Positions 4,383-5,373 of a stretch of DNA of 5,373 bases are shown here, one piece after another. The first letter of the stretch is position 1; each line of letters begins with the position of its first letter. Source of the DNA: Planctomycetota bacterium (GTDB taxonomy: Bacteria > Planctomycetota > Phycisphaerae > Sedimentisphaerales > Anaerohalosphaeraceae); assembly GCA_030637065.1 (NCBI GenBank), contig DAOVVQ010000263.1, positions 1 through 5,373 of the forward strand, in the 5' to 3' direction. The notes under the pieces are model-generated. The model saw nothing but the letters and a program-made list of their open reading frames with translations. It had not been told where the DNA came from and ran no database searches. The translations under genes were made by a program, and so were the position numbers.

Positions 4383-5373
4383 ATATTTTAGCGGCTAATT
4401 TAAAGCATCTGTATCAGCGACATGGTGCGTGGCTTTGGTATGTGATTCTCCTGGCCTTGACGCCGGTAGTTTTGTTGCCGTTGCGTTTCCCCATGATCAA
4501 GAGGTACTTGGGGTATTTGCTGATCAGCCTGCTTGCCGGAAACCTGGCAGGCGGTATGCAGAAGGACGTTATGATCAGACCGCTGTCGTTTTGCCTGCCA
4601 GGTCATCATCGAATACCGAGACTCGTTGTTTTTTGGGTTGGCGGTGTACTCAGCCTGATTTTGGGGTGTGTTTTTTTTGGGTATCCCGGGCTTGCTTTTC
4701 CCTACGTGCTGCTGGTTGTTTTGGCAGGCGGCCTTACAGGTATGATAGCTTTCCTGTATGGCGCATACACTGGATTATTGGAAGGAGACCTGCTGCCGGC
4801 AATTCTGTGGTTTGTAGTCTTTGGTCTGGGATTGCTGAAATTTGATAAGGTCCTGCAGACTATGATCGTCTCCCAGCCGATCCTGGTAATTTTGGCCGGT
4901 GGGCTGGTATGTTTCTGGGTATGGAGAATGCTCGGTCGTAATTTCCCGGCGAGACGGTATTGCGGCAAGCTGGTTATGGGCACGTTCGAGGACTGGGATC
5001 GCCAAAAGGCCGAGAAATTTCGACAGGTTCTGGTGGACCGAAATCCCAGTGCGGCCAGAACAAAACTCTTCGAGAGACTCCATGAGTTCTTTTTAGGCAG
5101 AATGAAACGGTATGACTTTTTAAGTTGTGGCCGGTATGTCTGGGGATATCTCTATATGGTGTTCGGCCAATGCTTTGGCAACTGGCGGATGAGGGATGTT
5201 CTGGCTTTCGTGGCGGTGATGGCTTTATTTCTTTTGCCATTTGGGTTCATGGGTGAGGATGAGGAACGGATGATAAATATCTTATTTGCAGTACCTGCGT
5301 TTTGCGTGCTTGGTCTGGACCTGCTGCCTTATCGAACCATGCTGCTGCCAGCGGGACGTGTTGAAAGATATTA
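4379..5373 (+). CDS. Polytopic membrane protein, probable ABC transporter permease subunit (paralogue 2, cut by right edge)
   Basis: The 331 complete codons form an open frame that runs off the right edge; if it matches its neighbour in length, about 140 residues are missing. It is a diverged tandem paralogue of the preceding membrane protein: ANLKHLYQR at 6-14, CLPGH at 72-76, RRYCGKLVMGTF...W at 192-206, RYVWG at 252-256 and GRVERY at 326-331 fall in the same order. Predicted membrane segments lie near 19-35, 42-60, 83-100, 103-128, 139-155, 161-181, 274-292 and 299-316, with a hydrophilic loop at about 183-272, matching the neighbour's topology. The GAFAxPA repeat of the neighbour is absent. 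The start at 4379 is fixed by the paralogue alignment, but AAAAGG directly abuts the ATG, so there is no normally spaced Shine-Dalgarno; translation may depend on upstream ribosomes. It probably pairs with paralogue 1 on the shared ATPase (inference). Confidence 0.85.
   Translation, partial: MNILAANLKHLYQRHGAWLWYVILLALTPVVLLPLRFPMIKRYLGYLLISLLAGNLAGGMQKDVMIRPLSFCLPGHHRIPRLVVFWVGGVLSLILGCVFFGYPGLAFPYVLLVVLAGGLTGMIAFLYGAYTGLLEGDLLPAILWFVVFGLGLLKFDKVLQTMIVSQPILVILAGGLVCFWVWRMLGRNFPARRYCGKLVMGTFEDWDRQKAEKFRQVLVDRNPSAARTKLFERLHEFFLGRMKRYDFLSCGRYVWGYLYMVFGQCFGNWRMRDVLAFVAVMALFLLPFGFMGEDEERMINILFAVPAFCVLGLDLLPYRTMLLPAGRVERY
4542..4603 (+). repeat. 11-bp perfect inverted repeat within paralogue 2
   Basis: ACCTGGCAGGC (4542-4552) and GCCTGCCAGGT (4593-4603) are exact reverse complements separated by 40 nt. 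The right arm encodes the CLPG of the conserved CLPGH motif, so that arm is constrained by protein sequence; the left arm encodes NLAGG. In mRNA the arms could form a GC-rich stem. No T-run follows. A function is not established. Confidence 0.5.

Noticed and set aside
4429..5240. Overlapping frames on both strands over the right end
   Set aside because: The frame from 4379 is uninterrupted to the window edge and aligns motif by motif with the preceding gene, so the others are shadows.
1..5373. CRISPR array, insertion sequence, tRNA or rRNA
   Set aside because: No regularly spaced identical repeats, transposase motifs, terminal inverted repeats with target duplications, or tRNA-like cloverleaf sequences were seen.

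Overview
The window looks like a chromosomal piece of a Planctomycetota bacterium, most likely of the Phycisphaerae/Sedimentisphaerales type. This rests on recalled family resemblance: the DnaE active-site wording (PDIDIDICQDNR), the short GntR regulator with an LETVRQLA...NPMTVSKAY helix-turn-helix, and the attached ABC cassette with CLPGH-bearing membrane proteins. No ribosomal or tRNA marker is present, so the placement is tentative.

Layout. Bases 1-1247 (minus strand) hold the first 415 codons of the DNA polymerase III alpha subunit (dnaE), open at the left edge just past the first two catalytic aspartates. Bases 1248-1584 are a divergent intergenic region. It contains a good sigma70-type promoter for dnaE, a second good promoter for the rightward operon, a 22-bp palindromic operator over that promoter's -10/start region, a ladder of AACC tetramers with exact 7-bp period around the dnaE -35, a row of roughly 10-bp-phased T-tracts that should bend the DNA, and a tandemly duplicated ribosome-binding-site/start-codon unit in front of dnaE.

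From 1585 to the right edge there is one plus-strand operon: a GntR-family (YtrA-type) repressor, an ABC transporter ATPase starting 2 nt after it, a 472-residue polytopic membrane protein starting 19 nt after that, and, after a 73-nt gap, a second membrane protein (331 codons visible, cut by the right edge). The two membrane proteins are diverged tandem paralogues. They share the N-terminal NLKHLYQR, a CLPGH motif after TM2, a YCGxLxMGxF...W block in the large cytoplasmic loop, RY(I/V)WG, and GRxER(F/Y).

Likely working: the GntR protein represses its own promoter through the palindrome. The ATPase would power a transporter whose membrane part is built from the two paralogous subunits, perhaps as a heterodimer. 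The substrate cannot be read from the sequence; the best-known analogue by architecture is the Bacillus Ytr system, which responds to cell-wall antibiotics. The permease family and the gap between its two members are the least explained parts of the window.
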